64,000 nt of DNA from Pseudomonas sp. CBZ-4. GTDB lineage: Bacteria > Pseudomonadota > Gammaproteobacteria > Pseudomonadales > Pseudomonadaceae. A program made the translations under genes and the position numbers. The notes beneath the pieces are model-generated. The model was not told the DNA's origin, made no database searches, and saw nothing but the letters and a program-made list of their open reading frames with translations. This document shows positions 54,508-63,632 of the stretch, one piece after another. The stretch covers positions 1-64,000 of the forward strand of contig NZ_ANNV01000150.1 in the NCBI RefSeq assembly GCF_000346755.1, given 5' to 3'. Position 1 is the first letter of the stretch; every line of letters begins with the position of its first letter.

Positions 54508-55794
54508 TCAGAAGCGATAAGTGACCGAACCCCCAAAGCCGTTGGCGCTGTTTTCGTACTTGGCGTCGTAGGTCAGCTGCAACTGCGGGTTGTTGTCGCG
54601 GACCTTGATCGGCTCCTCCTTCAGGTAGGAATAGGCCACGTCAAAGGTCAGGTTATCCACGGGCGTCCAGCCGGCACCCAGGCTGAAGACGGTGCGATCA
54701 CCTGTAGGAATACGCACAGAGCGATTGGTGTTGTTGGTCGGGGTCTGGTCCACGGAGAAGCCCGTGCGCAACACCAGTTGCTGGTTGAGCTGATACGACA
54801 GGCCAATCGCGTGGGACCAGGTGTCATGCCAGTGCTGCTCTTCGGTGATGGAATCCAGGCCGGCCAGCTCAGCGGTAATATCGGACACACCGCTGTTGTT
54901 GACCGTGATCTTTTTCAACTGGCTCCAGCGGGTGTAGGTGCTGCCCACGTAGAGGGTCAGGGCATCGCTCAACTGATGGGTAACCGAGAAGTCCACGGAG
55001 GATGGCGTGGTGACGTTCAGCTTGGCGTCATACTTCTGCGGCCCACCGTCCAGCAGGTCGGACAGCACACCCGAAGCGTTGGTATGGCCACTCAGGTGAT
55101 AGACCACTTGCGAATGGTAGGTGACGCCAACGCGGGTCGTGTCCAGGGCCTGCACCAGAATCCCGGCGTTGAAGCCCATTGCGGTGTCATCGCCCTTGAT
55201 CTTGGCCGTTTCCGTGCCCAGGCCAAACGCAGGCACCTTGGAGTCCAACTCGCCGCTGATCTTGTTGAAGGTCGGGCCGAAACCTACCGACACCTTGTCG
55301 TTGAACGCGTAGCTGACCGTCGGTTGCACGGTGATGACCTGGACCTTGCTCTTATTGCCAAAGCCATTGCCCTGGAAGCTGTGCTCGTAGTCGGTCACCA
55401 GGCCAAACGGTGCGTAGACCCCCAGGCCAAACGCCCAGTGTTCGTCGATCGGCGTCACCAGGTAACCCATCGGCACGGCAATGCCGGGGACCATGTCGCC
55501 TTTGTTGGTACCTGGGTTGTCGGCGCCGCCCTGGGAGGAACTGGCGTCCTTGATGTTGGATTTGGCATCGAGGTAGGTCGCACCGATGCTCACTTCATTC
55601 TGTTTGATGCGCGCCATACCGGCCGGGTTGCCGAACACCGTACTGGCGTCATCGGCCGAGGACGAGCGACCGGCGTAGCCTGTACCCATCGAACTGATGC
55701 TTTGTTCGTTGAGGGCAAAACCTCCGGCGAACAGCGGTGTAGAGGCAAGCGAAATGGCGAGCGCCAGAGCGCTTTTAAGAGTTTTTTTATTCAT
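54508..55794 (-). CDS. FadL/TodX-family outer-membrane transporter
   Basis: The 428-residue precursor has a signal peptide ending ...STPLFA-GG and the FadL N-terminal hatch signature GFALNEQSISSMGTGYAGRSSSADDASTVFGNPAGMA. A 14-stranded barrel would follow, with terminal Phe (SVTYRF). These proteins admit long-chain fatty acids or other hydrophobic compounds. The substrate here is not known. Confidence 0.92.
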   Translation of the reverse strand: MNKKTLKSALALAISLASTPLFAGGFALNEQSISSMGTGYAGRSSSADDASTVFGNPAGMARIKQNEVSIGATYLDAKSNIKDASSSQGGADNPGTNKGDMVPGIAVPMGYLVTPIDEHWAFGLGVYAPFGLVTDYEHSFQGNGFGNKSKVQVITVQPTVSYAFNDKVSVGFGPTFNKISGELDSKVPAFGLGTETAKIKGDDTAMGFNAGILVQALDTTRVGVTYHSQVVYHLSGHTNASGVLSDLLDGGPQKYDAKLNVTTPSSVDFSVTHQLSDALTLYVGSTYTRWSQLKKITVNNSGVSDITAELAGLDSITEEQHWHDTWSHAIGLSYQLNQQLVLRTGFSVDQTPTNNTNRSVRIPTGDRTVFSLGAGWTPVDNLTFDVAYSYLKEEPIKVRDNNPQLQLTYDAKYENSANGFGGSVTYRF

Positions 55795-55855
55795 TATTAG
55801 GACTCGAATTGTTGGGCAGCGGGGAGAAAACTACCAACCTTCGAGGGGAGCGATT

Positions 55856-55918
55856 ATGAAGAGTTTTTCATGCGCGAAATTGTCGGACAATCATAGCCAT
55901 TTCAAAGACTTTGACTGA
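55856..55918 (+). CDS. Possible 20-codon small ORF
   Basis: An ATG with GAGGGGAG 6 bases upstream opens a 20-residue frame (MKSFSCAKLSDNHSHFKDFD) in the 198-bp gap upstream of the fadL-like gene, on the opposite strand. The ribosome-binding site is strong for chance sequence, but there is no other support. Confidence 0.25.
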   Translation: MKSFSCAKLSDNHSHFKDFD

Positions 55919-55992
55919 TTTAGCGCTTCTTTTTATGACTTTTTAACCTGATCGTGACCCGCTGGTTTCTATCCGTAGGCGCAGACGGGGGC

Positions 55993-57066
55993 TCAGATCA
56001 CCCGAGCATCCAACTCCCCCGCCCAAGCCATCAGCGCCGCCAGCAAAAAGAAGCTGCCACAGGCCGATTCCACCTTCTGCTCTGTCGTCGCCGACGTGCG
56101 ATAACAATGCCCGCTGAAACGCCCTTCGACAAAGTCGCCACTGCGCACGATAGCCGCCAGCAAACGCCCTGCCTCCTGCTGCAACAGCTGCCCATCGGCT
56201 TGCTCCAGCGCCTGTGCTTGCAGGGCCAGCGAAGCCATGGCGGCGGCACACGGATCGTTTGGCCCGTCGGGCTGAGCCTGGCGATTGAGCGGTGCTTGCA
56301 CCGAGCGGCTGCGCAGCCAGTATTGGCTGGCGCGCTGGGCGTCCTCGCGAAACGGCACACCGTACAGACGCGCACCAACGCCGAGGCCGAGCATGGCCCA
56401 GGCTTGCCCACGGGACCAGTCGCCCGCCGGGTCGCCCGCGTGCCATTGGCCTTGTTCATGAAGTGCGTGACTGCTCCAGGCGCCATCCGCGCCCGCACAG
56501 GCGCGAAACGACGTCTGCAAGTGCTGGCGCCCCAAACTCAGCAAGTCAGGGGTGTTGCCCAATGCGAACAGGTTTAACGTCGCCACCAACGGGTCGATGC
56601 TCAAGCACCGATCACCCAGCGCGCCACCGCCCATTTCTCGGCCCAAGGGGATGCAACACAACACCGGATCAAACCCATGGGCCAGTCGCTGTGCGGCCTC
56701 GCCCGCCAGTGCGGCAGCCTCGGAATCCGCCAACAACTGCGCACCAAGACCGGCGCCGTACCAGAAGATCAGGGCGCGGTGATGGGTGTCGCTGTCGAGC
56801 TTGTCCCGCAGGCGTTCGGCAATCCTCAGCGCGTGCTGCCGATCCGCCTGGCGCCCGTAATGAACCGCGCGCAGCCACCACACACCCGCCCAGAAACCAC
56901 CCAGCCACGAGCCACCGGCCGAGACTTTCCAGGCGCCGTCGTTGTACAGCGGGAAACCCTCACCACAAACCGCCTCGATCTGCTCCAGTCGAGACAGAAG
57001 TGCCTCGATGGCGCGCTGCGTCTCGGCACTGTTGAGCGGCCGGTCCAACACTTCAAACGCACTCAT
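55993..57066 (-). CDS. GH88/GH105-like (alpha/alpha)6-barrel hydrolase
   Basis: The 357-residue protein resembles unsaturated glucuronyl hydrolases: FPLYNDGAWKVSAGGSWLGGFWAGVWWLRAV (residues 39-69) and GDWSRGQAWAMLGLG near 217 match the family aromatic and active-site stretches. There is no signal peptide, so it is cytoplasmic. Its start overlaps the MFS stop by 3 bp, placing it last in the thiocarboxylate-type operon. A glycosidase is unexpected there; it may act on a sugar conjugate or be recruited for another hydrolytic or hydration step. Confidence 0.68.
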   Translation of the reverse strand: MSAFEVLDRPLNSAETQRAIEALLSRLEQIEAVCGEGFPLYNDGAWKVSAGGSWLGGFWAGVWWLRAVHYGRQADRQHALRIAERLRDKLDSDTHHRALIFWYGAGLGAQLLADSEAAALAGEAAQRLAHGFDPVLCCIPLGREMGGGALGDRCLSIDPLVATLNLFALGNTPDLLSLGRQHLQTSFRACAGADGAWSSHALHEQGQWHAGDPAGDWSRGQAWAMLGLGVGARLYGVPFREDAQRASQYWLRSRSVQAPLNRQAQPDGPNDPCAAAMASLALQAQALEQADGQLLQQEAGRLLAAIVRSGDFVEGRFSGHCYRTSATTEQKVESACGSFFLLAALMAWAGELDARVI

Positions 57067-58217
57067 TTGACCACCTGCAAACCCGGCGCAGCACGCACCC
57101 GCGTCAACACCAGGCTAAGCCCACAGGCCAGCAGCACCACGCCGATGGGCATCCACCAGGATTGGCCAAACACCAACCCGAACAACGGCGGGCCCAGCGC
57201 AAACCCGCCGAAAAAGCCCACCGAGAGTAGACCGGCCGAGGGCGCTGGTGCGCCGAAACCGGGGTCACGCAGCACCATGCTCATGGCGATGGCATTGGTC
57301 GCCACCGCCGTCAGGCCCATGCCCAGCGCACCGGCCCACAACAGCCAGTGACGCGCGGGCGTAGCCTGGGACGTCAGCCACAACGCCACGCTCGCCAGCA
57401 GCAGCAACACCAGCAACAGCCACGACTCATCGGCCATGCGCGCGCCCAACGGCGTCAACAGCGTGCGCGCGACAATGCCCATCACGCCAAAGCCGGCGAT
57501 CAAGCCACCGATGGCCGTGGCCGACATGCCCTGCCCGGCGGCGAACACACCGAGAAAAGTCACGAAGGACGACAACACCACGCCCACGCACAACTGGATA
57601 CTCATCAACACAGCCAGGCGCCCAGTCGGCCGTGCCACCCGCAAGCTCAGTGGTTTACGCGCCGACGACGCTGGCGCCACACGCGGCCCCAACACCGCCA
57701 GCAACAACGCTGGCAGCAGCAGGCAAGCCAAGGCCCCGCGCCAACCAAAACCCAGCGCCAAGCCCGGCAACAACGCACCGGCAAACAACGCTGAGACTTG
57801 CACCCCGGACTGCTTCAACCCCACCACCGCCGCCTTGAACGCTGGCTCCACGCGCTCGGCAATCAGCAGATTGGTCACCGGGTTGGCCAACGCCTGGGCG
57901 ATGCCGCACACCGTCAGCGCCAGCACCACACCCGCAAATCCCGGCAAAGCGGCGAGCAGGCTGTAGGAACACGCCGTGCTCCAAAACAACAACGCCAAAC
58001 CGCGCCGACTGCCCAGCCAATTCACCAGCGGCCCGGCCCACAACGACAGCAACGCGGCAAAACCAAAGGTGCTGGTGATCAACCAACCGAGCCATGGCGT
58101 CGGCACGCCAAGGTCGGCGACCATCAGCGGGCCCAGGGTGCCGACCGCGTAGAAGATCAGCATCGGCAGGGCCATGGCGCAGGTCAGCACCACGCGCAAC
58201 CACAGGCTATTGCTCAT
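57063..58217 (-). CDS. MFS transporter of the thiocarboxylate-type cluster
   Basis: The 384-residue permease starts MSNSLWLRVVLTCAMALPML and has twelve membrane segments, with the TM2-TM3 loop GPLVNWLGSRRGLALLF. Its ATG overlaps the stop of the acyl-CoA dehydrogenase gene by 4 bp, so it is part of the operon. It is probably an exporter or importer for the cluster product. A longer frame upstream is antisense-like and rejected. Confidence 0.85.
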   Translation of the reverse strand: MSNSLWLRVVLTCAMALPMLIFYAVGTLGPLMVADLGVPTPWLGWLITSTFGFAALLSLWAGPLVNWLGSRRGLALLFWSTACSYSLLAALPGFAGVVLALTVCGIAQALANPVTNLLIAERVEPAFKAAVVGLKQSGVQVSALFAGALLPGLALGFGWRGALACLLLPALLLAVLGPRVAPASSARKPLSLRVARPTGRLAVLMSIQLCVGVVLSSFVTFLGVFAAGQGMSATAIGGLIAGFGVMGIVARTLLTPLGARMADESWLLLVLLLLASVALWLTSQATPARHWLLWAGALGMGLTAVATNAIAMSMVLRDPGFGAPAPSAGLLSVGFFGGFALGPPLFGLVFGQSWWMPIGVVLLACGLSLVLTRVRAAPGLQVVK

Positions 58218-59350
58218 CCCCGCGCTCCCGACGACGGCTGGTCGAAGTCCAACCCGTCCACGCCACAGCTGTCGAGCAGCTGCCGGCCGACTGCACTGAT
58301 CAGCGCATCGTCGGTGCCGTCGAGAATGTGCGTGGTGCGCGCCGTGTTGTAGATCCCCGGCAGTGGCGACCACGCGCTCAAGCCTTCGGCGCCCATGATC
58401 TGGATCGCCGAATCCGCCGCCGCGCTCAACGCCTGGGACGCCGCGACCTTGGCGATATTCACTTCAACGCTGTTGGCCACGCCCGCATCACGCTTGGCCG
58501 CCGCGTCCTGCAACAACAACCGCGCACTGGCGATGGCCTGGTACACAGTGAACACCCGCAGGCGCACCAACTGCTTGTCCGCCAGGCGCGCCTGTTGGCC
58601 ACGGGGCGAATGAATACGCGCGCACATCAGGTCAAAACAACGCTGCGCCAACCCCAGCCAATGCACCGAGCGCAGGATGCGTCCCAGCCCCAGGCGCTCC
58701 TGCATCAGCGCCAGCCCTTGCCCCGGCTGGCCCAGCACATAGCTGGGCGCCACCGGCACATCGTCAAAGGCCAACTCGCCCTGGCCACTGAAACGGCCAA
58801 GGATCGACAACGGCCGCACCACGCGAAACCCCGGCGCATCCGCCGGCACCAGGAACATCGACAAGCCCTGCGCCGTCTGCGCCACTACCGTGACCAACGC
58901 CGCCCGCTCGGCGCGGCAGATAAACCACTTGCGCCCATTCAAGCGCCACTGGCCGTCGATCAGTTCCGCCTGCGCGGTGATGGTCGCCGGGATCGAGCCG
59001 ATGCTGTCCGGCTCGGACATGCCGTAACTGGACACCATCGCCCCACACGCCAACGGCTCCAGGAAACGCTGGCGCACCGCCTCGCTGGCGTGGCGGCTGA
59101 GCATATGCAGATCCAGGGTGGCGTCATCGCCAAAGATCGCCGGGGCGTATTCCGAACGCCCCTCCTGCTCGGCCACCGCCAGATACTCGCGCAGGCTACC
59201 GCCGGTTTGCGGATAAAAATTGCCCCACAACCCTTCGGCCCGCGCCTGCTCGCTCAGCTCGGCCAGCAACTGCGGGTTGCTGGCCAACTCGCCTTCCAAA
59301 GGGATGATGCGCTCATCGACAAACTGCCGTACCCGCTGCGCCCTTAACAT
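58214..59350 (-). CDS. Acyl-CoA dehydrogenase family protein
   Basis: The 378-residue flavoprotein has SSYGMSEPDSIGSIPATITAQ (FAD/substrate region, near residue 107), WFICRAERAALVTVVAQ, and the C-terminal region IMGAEGLSAWSPLPGIYNTARTTHILDGTDDALIS. In classic members the catalytic base is Glu in a YEGT-like motif; here the sequence is LDGT, an Asp at that place. It may oxidise an acyl-thioester or act on a non-standard substrate. Overlaps with both neighbours (7 bp and 4 bp) show tight operon coupling. Confidence 0.87.
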   Translation of the reverse strand: MLRAQRVRQFVDERIIPLEGELASNPQLLAELSEQARAEGLWGNFYPQTGGSLREYLAVAEQEGRSEYAPAIFGDDATLDLHMLSRHASEAVRQRFLEPLACGAMVSSYGMSEPDSIGSIPATITAQAELIDGQWRLNGRKWFICRAERAALVTVVAQTAQGLSMFLVPADAPGFRVVRPLSILGRFSGQGELAFDDVPVAPSYVLGQPGQGLALMQERLGLGRILRSVHWLGLAQRCFDLMCARIHSPRGQQARLADKQLVRLRVFTVYQAIASARLLLQDAAAKRDAGVANSVEVNIAKVAASQALSAAADSAIQIMGAEGLSAWSPLPGIYNTARTTHILDGTDDALISAVGRQLLDSCGVDGLDFDQPSSGARG

Positions 59351-60993
59351 GCGATGCCCGCCCCGCTTTCGAGGAACGCCACTTCGGCGGCCAGGGATTT
59401 CTTGTCGATCTTGCCCGCTGGCGTCAGCGGCAACTGGCGATAGAAGCGCAGGTATTCCGGCAGCTTGTTCACTTCCAGCCCTTGCTCGCGCAGGTAGTCG
59501 GTCAACTCGCTGAGGGAGAAACGCGGCGCGCCGTCACGCAAGGTCACGCAGATGCACACGCGCTGGCCGAGGTCCGGGTCGGGCACCGCGACGCAGGCGA
59601 CGCTGACCACATCCGGGTGGCTGGTGGCGAGGGTTTCGATCTGCACCGGGCTGATGTTCGCGCCGCCGCGGATGATGATGTCTTTCTTGCGCCCGGCCAA
59701 AATCAGGTAGCCGTCGCTGTCGATGTAACCGAGGTCGCCGGTGTTCACCCAGCCTTCGGCGTCGCGGTACTGCGCGTCGAGCTCCGGCGCGTTGACGTAC
59801 TGCATCGGGCTCAACGGGCCGCGCGCCTTGATTTCGCCGACGCTGCCCTGGGGCAATTCCACGCCGTCTTCGTCAAAGATCTTGATCGCACACACCGCTG
59901 GGTTCGGCCGGCCGACGCTGTAGAACACCACGTCCAGCGCATCGTCGAGGGTGTTGTGACAGTTCACCCCATCGGCGGAACCGTAGAGGCTGATAAAGCC
60001 GCAACCGAACGCCTCGACACAGCGGCGCACGGTGACTTCGTCGATCAGCGAACCGCCGCAGATCAGGCCGAGCAGGCTGGATTTATCCACCTGCGCCAAC
60101 CGCGCATCGGCGGCGATACGTTGCAGCATGGTCGGCACGCCGAGGATGTGGGTCGGGCGCAATTGGGCGATGGCGTCGATGGCCGCCGCGACATCGAACT
60201 GCGGCAGCACCGCAATCGAACCGCCGAGCCAGGACAGGCTGCCAAAGGTGGCGGTCGAACCAAACGACGAACCCAGCGGCACCAGGTACAGGCCACGGAA
60301 CGTACCGCCCTCGGGGTGCACGCGTTGCAGGAAACGCCCGCGCCCGCCGACCAGGGCGTTGTGGGAATAGGCGACCAATTTAGGCTCCGACTCGGTGCCG
60401 GAGGACACCAGCAAGCGCACCGGAGAATTCGGGCACACCTCGGGCAATTGCGCTTCGCTCAGGGGCTCGGCCTGGAACATCTGCGCAAGGCTCAGCCAGC
60501 CTTTGCGCGCCTCGCCTTCGACGATCAGCACGCGCAGCGACAACAGCGTCGGGCGCAGGGCTTCGATGACCTGGCACAAATCGATGCCGGCGTACTGCGC
60601 CGGCACGATCACCGCGCGCGCATCGCAACGGCGCACCAGGGATTGGATGTCGAGGCTGCCGCGCCCCGGTGGAAACGGCGCGACCACCGCGCCCAGCGCC
60701 GCAGCGGCGAGGTCGATGGCGCAGCTGCGCCAGCTGTTGGTCAGTTGGTACGCCACCACGTCGCCGGCAACGATGCCCGCGTTGCGCAAACTGGCAGCCA
60801 TGCGCAGCGCCGCGGCGTGCAGCTCGCCGTAGGTGATGCGGCTGTCGGGTTCGAGCACCGCCGGTTTGTGCGGATCACGCTCGGCGTGCTCGCGAAACAG
60901 TTGGTAGACCGAACGGTTGGGGTAGGTGCCGTCCTGTTCCCACACGCTGCGCACAGCGGCGGGAACCAGATCGATAATGCCTGCGTTATTCAT
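59344..60993 (-). CDS. AMP-forming acyl/aryl acid ligase
   Basis: The 549-residue ANL-superfamily enzyme has the phosphate loop LLVSSGTESEPKLVAYSHNAL, ISLYGSADGVN, GWVNTGDLGYIDSDGYLILAGRKKDIIIRGG, and the catalytic Lys in LTPAGKIDKKSLAAE. It activates a carboxylic acid as an adenylate. In pdt and qbs clusters the equivalent ligase presents the adenylate to a sulfur-carrier thiocarboxylate. The ATG at 60993 overlaps the CoA-transferase stop (ATGA) and follows TGGAG. Confidence 0.9.
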   Translation of the reverse strand: MNNAGIIDLVPAAVRSVWEQDGTYPNRSVYQLFREHAERDPHKPAVLEPDSRITYGELHAAALRMAASLRNAGIVAGDVVAYQLTNSWRSCAIDLAAAALGAVVAPFPPGRGSLDIQSLVRRCDARAVIVPAQYAGIDLCQVIEALRPTLLSLRVLIVEGEARKGWLSLAQMFQAEPLSEAQLPEVCPNSPVRLLVSSGTESEPKLVAYSHNALVGGRGRFLQRVHPEGGTFRGLYLVPLGSSFGSTATFGSLSWLGGSIAVLPQFDVAAAIDAIAQLRPTHILGVPTMLQRIAADARLAQVDKSSLLGLICGGSLIDEVTVRRCVEAFGCGFISLYGSADGVNCHNTLDDALDVVFYSVGRPNPAVCAIKIFDEDGVELPQGSVGEIKARGPLSPMQYVNAPELDAQYRDAEGWVNTGDLGYIDSDGYLILAGRKKDIIIRGGANISPVQIETLATSHPDVVSVACVAVPDPDLGQRVCICVTLRDGAPRFSLSELTDYLREQGLEVNKLPEYLRFYRQLPLTPAGKIDKKSLAAEVAFLESGAGIAC

Positions 60994-62816
60994 CGAAAAC
61001 TCCAGTGAGCGTTGACCGAGGTATAGGCATTCACGCTTAAACACGTCTTCAATCGCCTGTCTTGAGCCAGGGCTGACAGGTCTTCTACGGCCACTGAGGC
61101 CGGGATATCGGCGGCGCCCAGCACCTGTTGCCAGGTAGCGGCGGGTTGCGACGCCAAGGCGCTGCGGATGGCTGCGTCACGCGTTTCAGGAGCGTTGTGC
61201 AGGTCGCAGGCGAGGATGTTTTCCAGTTGTTCAAGTTGCTGCGCGGTCTGGCAGTCGATGGCCAGCACACCGTCGGCAGTCGGGTAGACGCCCTTGAGCA
61301 GGCTTGCTGCGCGCACGTCCTGCACCGTCAGCAGGTTGGCGGCGCCGAGCAACGAGCTATCGACGCGCGCGCCCTGGCCGCTGAGGGCCCGGTGCAGCAA
61401 TGCCGCACTCACGCCTTGCGCCGCGACCACACCGCCGAGCACATCGAGCACGGTGAACAACGAACCACCCGGCGTGGCCGACGCCTGGCCGATCTGTGCG
61501 CCGACACCGGACCACGCCTGCACCATAAAGTCGGTGCCGGGTAGCGGTTCGCCCGGGCGGTCGTGGCCCCAGCCACCGGCGTAGGCGTACACCAGCGCCG
61601 GGTTGACGCGCATCAGGTCGCTGCTGTCCAAGCCCAGCTCGGCGGCCTTGCCCGGCGCCCAGTTGTGCAGGAACACATCGGCGTCACGCACGCGCTCAAA
61701 CAGTTCGTCGCGACCGGCGCGGGACTTGATATCCAACTCGCGCACCTGCTTGTGCCGGTTCAGCGCATCGAAGCGCACCGACACGCCATCCACACACGGC
61801 GGCATGCCGCGCAACGGATCACCGCCGGGCAATTCGAGACGGATCACTTCGGCGCCCAGCAGCGCCAGCAGATGCCCGGCCAGCGGGCCCTGGATACGCC
61901 GGCAGGATTCGATCACGGTGAGGCCGCTCAACGGCAGCGCCGGGTTGTCGAGGGCGCGCAGTGGCTGGCCGCCGGCAGCGACGGCAAAACTCCACGGGCC
62001 TTGGGCGATTTGCGCGGGCAGGTCCGCATCGCCACGGCGCTCGGCAAGGCTGCGCAACGGGCACACCGCCATGCCGCTCAAAGCGCACAACGCAGTGATG
62101 CGCGCCATGGACAAGCGCGCCATGGCCTGACGGAACACCGGCGGCATCGGCGCGACGGCTTTGGCATAGCGCAGCAGGAAGGCTTTCCAGCCCTGCCCGG
62201 CCTGTTCGCCGTCGATGCCGACCTGCGCCCAGAAGCGCCGCCAAGGTTCGGCGTCGAGGGTTTCCAACTCAAAATACACGCCGTCAGCCGACATGAACGG
62301 CGGGCGATTCTTCGCGCACGTCGCCCCGGGCAGCAGGCGTTCGGCTTCAGCGCCCGCCGTGGCACCGGCCAGGTATTGGGCGATGCTCAACACGCCGGCA
62401 CCGGCCATGGACGTGTCCACGCGGCTGAAATCACCGCCGCGCAATTGCCCGACGGCAGCGGCCAACACGCCTTGCAGCGCGAGGCTGGCGCCGAGGGTGG
62501 AGACGTAATCCACCCCCAGCCCCTGCGCCTTGCCGCTGGCGCGGCCGTGCACCGACATCAGGCCGCAGGCCGCTTGCAGCGTGTGTTCGGTGGCGCCGGC
62601 GGACGTGCCGTCGGCCCAGCCCTGAATCACGCCCTGCACCGACTTGAGGTCAGGATGATGCAGGCCGATGCACATGGCATCGCGCCTGTCGCTGTCGTGG
62701 GGCGCCAGGCCCAGCGCCGTCGCCTGGTAGCGCAGGGACGCGGCCAAGCTGGCCATCCCGGCCGATGCGCCGGTAAACGTGCCGCTGAGGCTACAGCCGT
62801 GTAGAAGTGCAGACAT
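60990..62816 (-). CDS. Double-length type III CoA-transferase (CaiB/BaiF)
   Basis: The 608-residue protein contains a partial CaiB-like region (about 75-170) followed by a complete CaiB core from LSGLTVIESCRRIQGPLAGHLLALLGAEVIRLE (about 297). The likely catalytic Asp429 is in LPGTDFMVQAWSGV. Only the second half has the full active-site set, so the first half may be structural or substrate-binding. It probably handles a CoA ester of the pathway acid. It lies in the overlapping operon between the sulfur carrier and the ligase. Confidence 0.85.
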   Translation of the reverse strand: MSALLHGCSLSGTFTGASAGMASLAASLRYQATALGLAPHDSDRRDAMCIGLHHPDLKSVQGVIQGWADGTSAGATEHTLQAACGLMSVHGRASGKAQGLGVDYVSTLGASLALQGVLAAAVGQLRGGDFSRVDTSMAGAGVLSIAQYLAGATAGAEAERLLPGATCAKNRPPFMSADGVYFELETLDAEPWRRFWAQVGIDGEQAGQGWKAFLLRYAKAVAPMPPVFRQAMARLSMARITALCALSGMAVCPLRSLAERRGDADLPAQIAQGPWSFAVAAGGQPLRALDNPALPLSGLTVIESCRRIQGPLAGHLLALLGAEVIRLELPGGDPLRGMPPCVDGVSVRFDALNRHKQVRELDIKSRAGRDELFERVRDADVFLHNWAPGKAAELGLDSSDLMRVNPALVYAYAGGWGHDRPGEPLPGTDFMVQAWSGVGAQIGQASATPGGSLFTVLDVLGGVVAAQGVSAALLHRALSGQGARVDSSLLGAANLLTVQDVRAASLLKGVYPTADGVLAIDCQTAQQLEQLENILACDLHNAPETRDAAIRSALASQPAATWQQVLGAADIPASVAVEDLSALAQDRRLKTCLSVNAYTSVNAHWSFR

Positions 62817-62902
62817 TCGACATTCGCCAGAAAGGTGAGTGATCGCTGCGCGCGCGACCTCGGGTGAGGTACGCCGCGCCAGCCCTGAGACGTGTTCGCC
62901 GA

Positions 62903-63175
62903 TCAGCCGCCCGCGACGGCCGGCAGGATGGTGATGGCGTCGCCGGCCTTGAGCGCGGTGCCCAGGTTGTCGGCGAAACGGATGTCGTCATCGTTGACGT
63001 AGATGTTCACGAAGCGATGCACCTGGCCGTCGCCGATCAGGCGATCCTTGACGCCTGGATACTCACGTTCCATCTGTTCGATCACTTCCAGAACTGTGTT
63101 GCCGTGCACTTCCACGCGCTTCTGATCCTGGGTAAAAGAGCGCAACAAAGTGGGCACCATCACGGAAATCGACAT
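62903..63175 (-). CDS. ThiS/MoaD-type sulfur-carrier protein
   Basis: The 90-residue beta-grasp protein starts MSISVMVPTLLRSFTQDQKRVEV and ends exactly in Gly-Gly (ILPAVAGG). The end would be adenylated by the E1-like partner and turned into a thiocarboxylate that donates sulfur. The start at 63175 follows GGGAG. Equivalent carriers are PdtH and QbsE. QbsE, as I recall, carries residues beyond Gly-Gly that its JAMM peptidase removes; this one does not. Confidence 0.9.
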   Translation of the reverse strand: MSISVMVPTLLRSFTQDQKRVEVHGNTVLEVIEQMEREYPGVKDRLIGDGQVHRFVNIYVNDDDIRFADNLGTALKAGDAITILPAVAGG

Positions 63176-63219
63176 GCAGAACTCCCTGGGCCTTAGTTGG
63201 CCCATTGATTAACTTCGGT

Positions 63220-63627
63220 TTAATTAACGATGCAGATAACTTCTTCAGTCACTCTGCGTTGCACGATACGAAAACTGCGCACTGCAACTTCAACTTCCGG
63301 CAGTGTTGAAATAATGACGTAGTGCACCGATGCATCACCGGCATAACTCACATCTTCCGCACTGGGGTAGGCCACGCTGGCGGTGTGGGAGTGGTAGATC
63401 ACCCGGCACTCCTCGTCCCGTTCATCCAGTTCGCGCCACACCGCCAATTGCTGCTTGGGGGCGAAGCTGAAGAACGTTGCGGAGCGCGCCGCGTTCTCCA
63501 TCGCCACCAGGCGTTCGGCGGTTGGCTCGCCCACCGGCGCGGCGATGATGCCGCAGGTTTCCTGCGGGTGATCGCGGTGCGCCTGTTCCAGCATGGCCTC
63601 CAGCAGGCCGGCACGCAGCTTCAACAT
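63220..63627 (-). CDS. JAMM/MPN-type metallopeptidase
   Basis: The 135-residue protein has a complete JAMM centre: Glu23 (PQETCG), His79 and His81 (YHSH), Ser89 and Asp92, spaced HSH-x7-S-x2-D. Such zinc peptidases cut after Gly-Gly of ubiquitin-like proteins; in bacteria they accompany sulfur carriers (QbsD, PdtG, Mec+). It lies between the carrier and E1-like genes in the same operon. Confidence 0.9.
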   Translation of the reverse strand: MLKLRAGLLEAMLEQAHRDHPQETCGIIAAPVGEPTAERLVAMENAARSATFFSFAPKQQLAVWRELDERDEECRVIYHSHTASVAYPSAEDVSYAGDASVHYVIISTLPEVEVAVRSFRIVQRRVTEEVICIVN

Positions 63628-63632
63628 GGCGG

